In this document: positions 62,427-64,000 of the stretch, one piece after another
Layout: each line of letters opens with the position of its first letter
Numbering within the stretch: the stretch's first letter is position 1
Assembly: GCA_900758475.1 (NCBI GenBank)
Contig: CAAERQ010000013.1
Span: 1-64,000 of the forward strand
DNA: 64,000 bases
Origin: an uncultured Collinsella sp.
GTDB taxonomy: Bacteria; Actinomycetota; Coriobacteriia; Coriobacteriales; Coriobacteriaceae
Direction: 5' to 3'
Notes under the pieces: generated by a model
What the model was told of the DNA's origin: nothing
Databases searched by the model: none
The model's input: the letters and a program-made list of their open reading frames with translations, nothing else
Program-made: the position numbers and the translations under genes

Positions 62427-64000
62427 TCACATCGTGCGGTACTGACCGATTGCGCGGTACTTTTCGTAGCGGAGGTTTGTGAGGGTCGCGTCGTCGAGCT
62501 GCCCAAGCGTATCGAAGGCATCAAATGCCGAGGACATGACGGCACCGGCGATCTCCTCATGCGACAGGTCCCTATCGTCAACAATGCCGTCGATGATGCC
62601 GAGCGCCAACAGATCGGGGGCCGTGAGCTTAAGCGCCTCGGCGGCCTCATTCGCGCGCTCGGTATCCTTCCACAGGATCGACGCACAGGCCTCGGGGCTC
62701 ACGACCGAATAGGCCGAGCTCGAGAGCATCAGGATGCGGTCGGCCACGGACAGCGCCAGCGCGCCACCAGAGCCGCCCTCGCCTGTCACCACCGAGACAA
62801 TCGGCGTCTTGAGGCCGCTCATCTCCATGAGATTCTGGGCAATCGCCTCGCCCTGGCCGCGCTCCTCGGCACCGATGCCGCAAAACGCGCCCGAAGTATC
62901 AACCAGGCACAGAACCGGTCGACCAAACTTTTCGGCCTGGCGCATAAGGCGACGCGCTTTGCGGTAGCCCTCGGGATGTGCCATACCAAAGTTGCGACGC
63001 ATGCGCTCTTTGGTCGTGGTACCGCGCTCGACGGCGATAACCGTCACGGGTCGCCCGTCTTTCCAGCCAATGCCAGCCACCACGGCGGCGTCGTCGCCAA
63101 AGTAGCGGTCGCCGTGCAGCTCCACAAATCCATCCAGGCCCAGCGAGATCATCTCGCCTGCCGTGGCGCGATCTGCCGAGCGGGTCTGCTTGACAATCTC
63201 GAGCGCCGTTTTTGGTGCGGTCGAGCGCTTGAACAAGTGTCCCAGCTTTTTGCCGCGACGACCCGTATGCACGATCTCATGCGGTGCCCCCAGGCCGGGC
63301 GCGTGCCCTTCGTGCAGTGCCAGCAGCTCGCCTACCGTGAGCGCAATCTCGCCACGCGGAGCAACGGCATCGCAAAAGCCGTGCTCCAACAAAAACTCGG
63401 AGCGCTGGAATCCCTTGGGCAGGCGCTTGTGCATGTTCTGCTCGATCACGCGCGGGCCGGCAAATGCCGTCAGGGCATCGGGCTCGGCCAGGATAATATC
63501 GCCCTCCATGGCAAAGCTCGCGGTTACGCCTCCGGTCGTGGGATCAGTGAGCACCGTGATATACAGGCCGCCCACCTCGCTATGGCGCCTAACCGCCGCA
63601 GAAATCTTGGCCATCTGCATAAGCGATGTCACGCCCTCTTGCATGCGTGCACCGCCCGAAACGGTAAAGCCGACAACTGGCAATCCAAGCTCGGTCGCTC
63701 GCTCAAATGTGCGACAGATCTTCTCGCCCACCACGGAACCCATCGAGCCCATCATAAAGTTGGCGTCCATAAAGAAGAGCGCGGCATCGCAACCGCAGAT
63801 TTTGCCCCTGCCGCACACAACGGCGTCGCGCTCGCCCGAACGCTCGCACACGCTCTTGAGCTTGTCGGCATAGCTAGGAAACGAGAGGAAGTCCTCCGAC
63901 GCCAGATTGGCATCCCATTCCTCAAACGTGCCCTCGTCGACCGTCATGCGCATGCGCGCGCGACCGCTCACGCGAAAGTGTCTGCCGCAACGAGGACAGA
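62427..64000 (-). CDS. accDA: Fused acetyl-CoA carboxylase carboxyltransferase (beta-alpha), partial
   Basis: Transfers the carboxyl group from carboxybiotin to acetyl-CoA for fatty-acid synthesis. The first half is AccD-like (GGARMQEGVTSLMQMAK; the zinc-ribbon CPRCG is visible at the very edge of the window) and the second half AccA-like (DGFVELHGDRYFGDDAAVV; VTGEGGSGGALAL). The two subunits are fused in one chain, as in several Actinobacteria. The N terminus lies beyond 64000; a GTG at 63971 is not the real start because the zinc-ribbon codons continue upstream in frame. Confidence 0.92.
   Translation of the reverse strand, partial: CPRCGRHFRVSGRARMRMTVDEGTFEEWDANLASEDFLSFPSYADKLKSVCERSGERDAVVCGRGKICGCDAALFFMDANFMMGSMGSVVGEKICRTFERATELGLPVVGFTVSGGARMQEGVTSLMQMAKISAAVRRHSEVGGLYITVLTDPTTGGVTASFAMEGDIILAEPDALTAFAGPRVIEQNMHKRLPKGFQRSEFLLEHGFCDAVAPRGEIALTVGELLALHEGHAPGLGAPHEIVHTGRRGKKLGHLFKRSTAPKTALEIVKQTRSADRATAGEMISLGLDGFVELHGDRYFGDDAAVVAGIGWKDGRPVTVIAVERGTTTKERMRRNFGMAHPEGYRKARRLMRQAEKFGRPVLCLVDTSGAFCGIGAEERGQGEAIAQNLMEMSGLKTPIVSVVTGEGGSGGALALSVADRILMLSSSAYSVVSPEACASILWKDTERANEAAEALKLTAPDLLALGIIDGIVDDRDLSHEEIAGAVMSSAFDAFDTLGQLDDATLTNLRYEKYRAIGQYRTM

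Noticed and set aside
62387..62686. N-terminal 100-codon extension of the EIIC gene
   Set aside because: It overlaps accDA on the same strand in another frame, is Arg/Ser-rich noise, and a good ribosome site precedes 62386.

Overview
The window looks like the chromosome of a high-GC Gram-positive gut anaerobe of the class Coriobacteriia, most likely Collinsella. This is inferred from the gene content (Zn-type S14 and L36, fused AccD-AccA, Gram-positive spc/alpha gene order ending in truA) and from the combination of anaerobic purine-degradation and selenium-dependent molybdenum hydroxylase genes. No tRNA, rRNA, CRISPR array, integrase, transposase or phage gene was found.

Layout. 0-8.5 kb: tyrS, a U32-family protein, a class A penicillin-binding protein, argR, a family 2 glycosyltransferase and truA. 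8.6-18.4 kb (minus strand): the spc/alpha half of the ribosomal-protein superoperon, rplE to rplQ, including secY, adk, map, infA, rpmJ and rpoA. 18.7-52.5 kb: about 34 kb of metabolic and housekeeping genes. 53.0-58.7 kb (minus strand): the S10 half, rplC to rplX. 59.2-64 kb: a phosphatase, a cation efflux pump, a lone PTS EIIC and a fused acetyl-CoA carboxylase carboxyltransferase that runs off the end.

The most unusual structural point is that the S10 and spc halves, normally joined as rplX-rplE, keep their order and orientation but are separated by the 34-kb block. rplX is followed by its own terminator and rplE has its own promoter-like sequence. rpsJ is also missing in front of rplC. 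Palindromic repeat elements lie next to each of these joints.

The block is dominated by a purine (urate/xanthine) fermentation system of the kind described in gut bacteria: two NCS2 purine permeases, a selenium-dependent-type xanthine dehydrogenase without an FAD domain, a polyferredoxin, YgfK-type oxidoreductase, SsnA, a hydantoinase, YgeW, YgeY, diaminopropionate ammonia-lyase (YgeX), carbamate kinase, and the maturation proteins XdhC, YqeB, YqeC and a MocA-like enzyme. The expected flow is uptake, hydroxylase/reductase chemistry, ring opening, carbamoyl transfer with ATP recovery by carbamate kinase, and 2,3-diaminopropionate cleavage to pyruvate and ammonia. RidA nearby would clear 2-aminoacrylate. 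Two paralogous YheO-type regulators each sit divergent to one half of the pathway. Two perfect AACAAA-N3-TTTGTT palindromes bracket a likely ygeX promoter, and a Fur-like site overlaps the likely promoter of the permease-ssnA-ygfK-xdh operon.

Non-coding DNA is rich in structure: a BIME-like set of three alternating palindromes near 50.4 kb, stem-loops with a constant GGGGACAG loop and changing stems, two related long hairpins at 18.65 and 22.88 kb, a 137-bp near-perfect palindrome at 59.1 kb, and 23-bp tandem repeats in front of a DUF4143-type ATPase gene.
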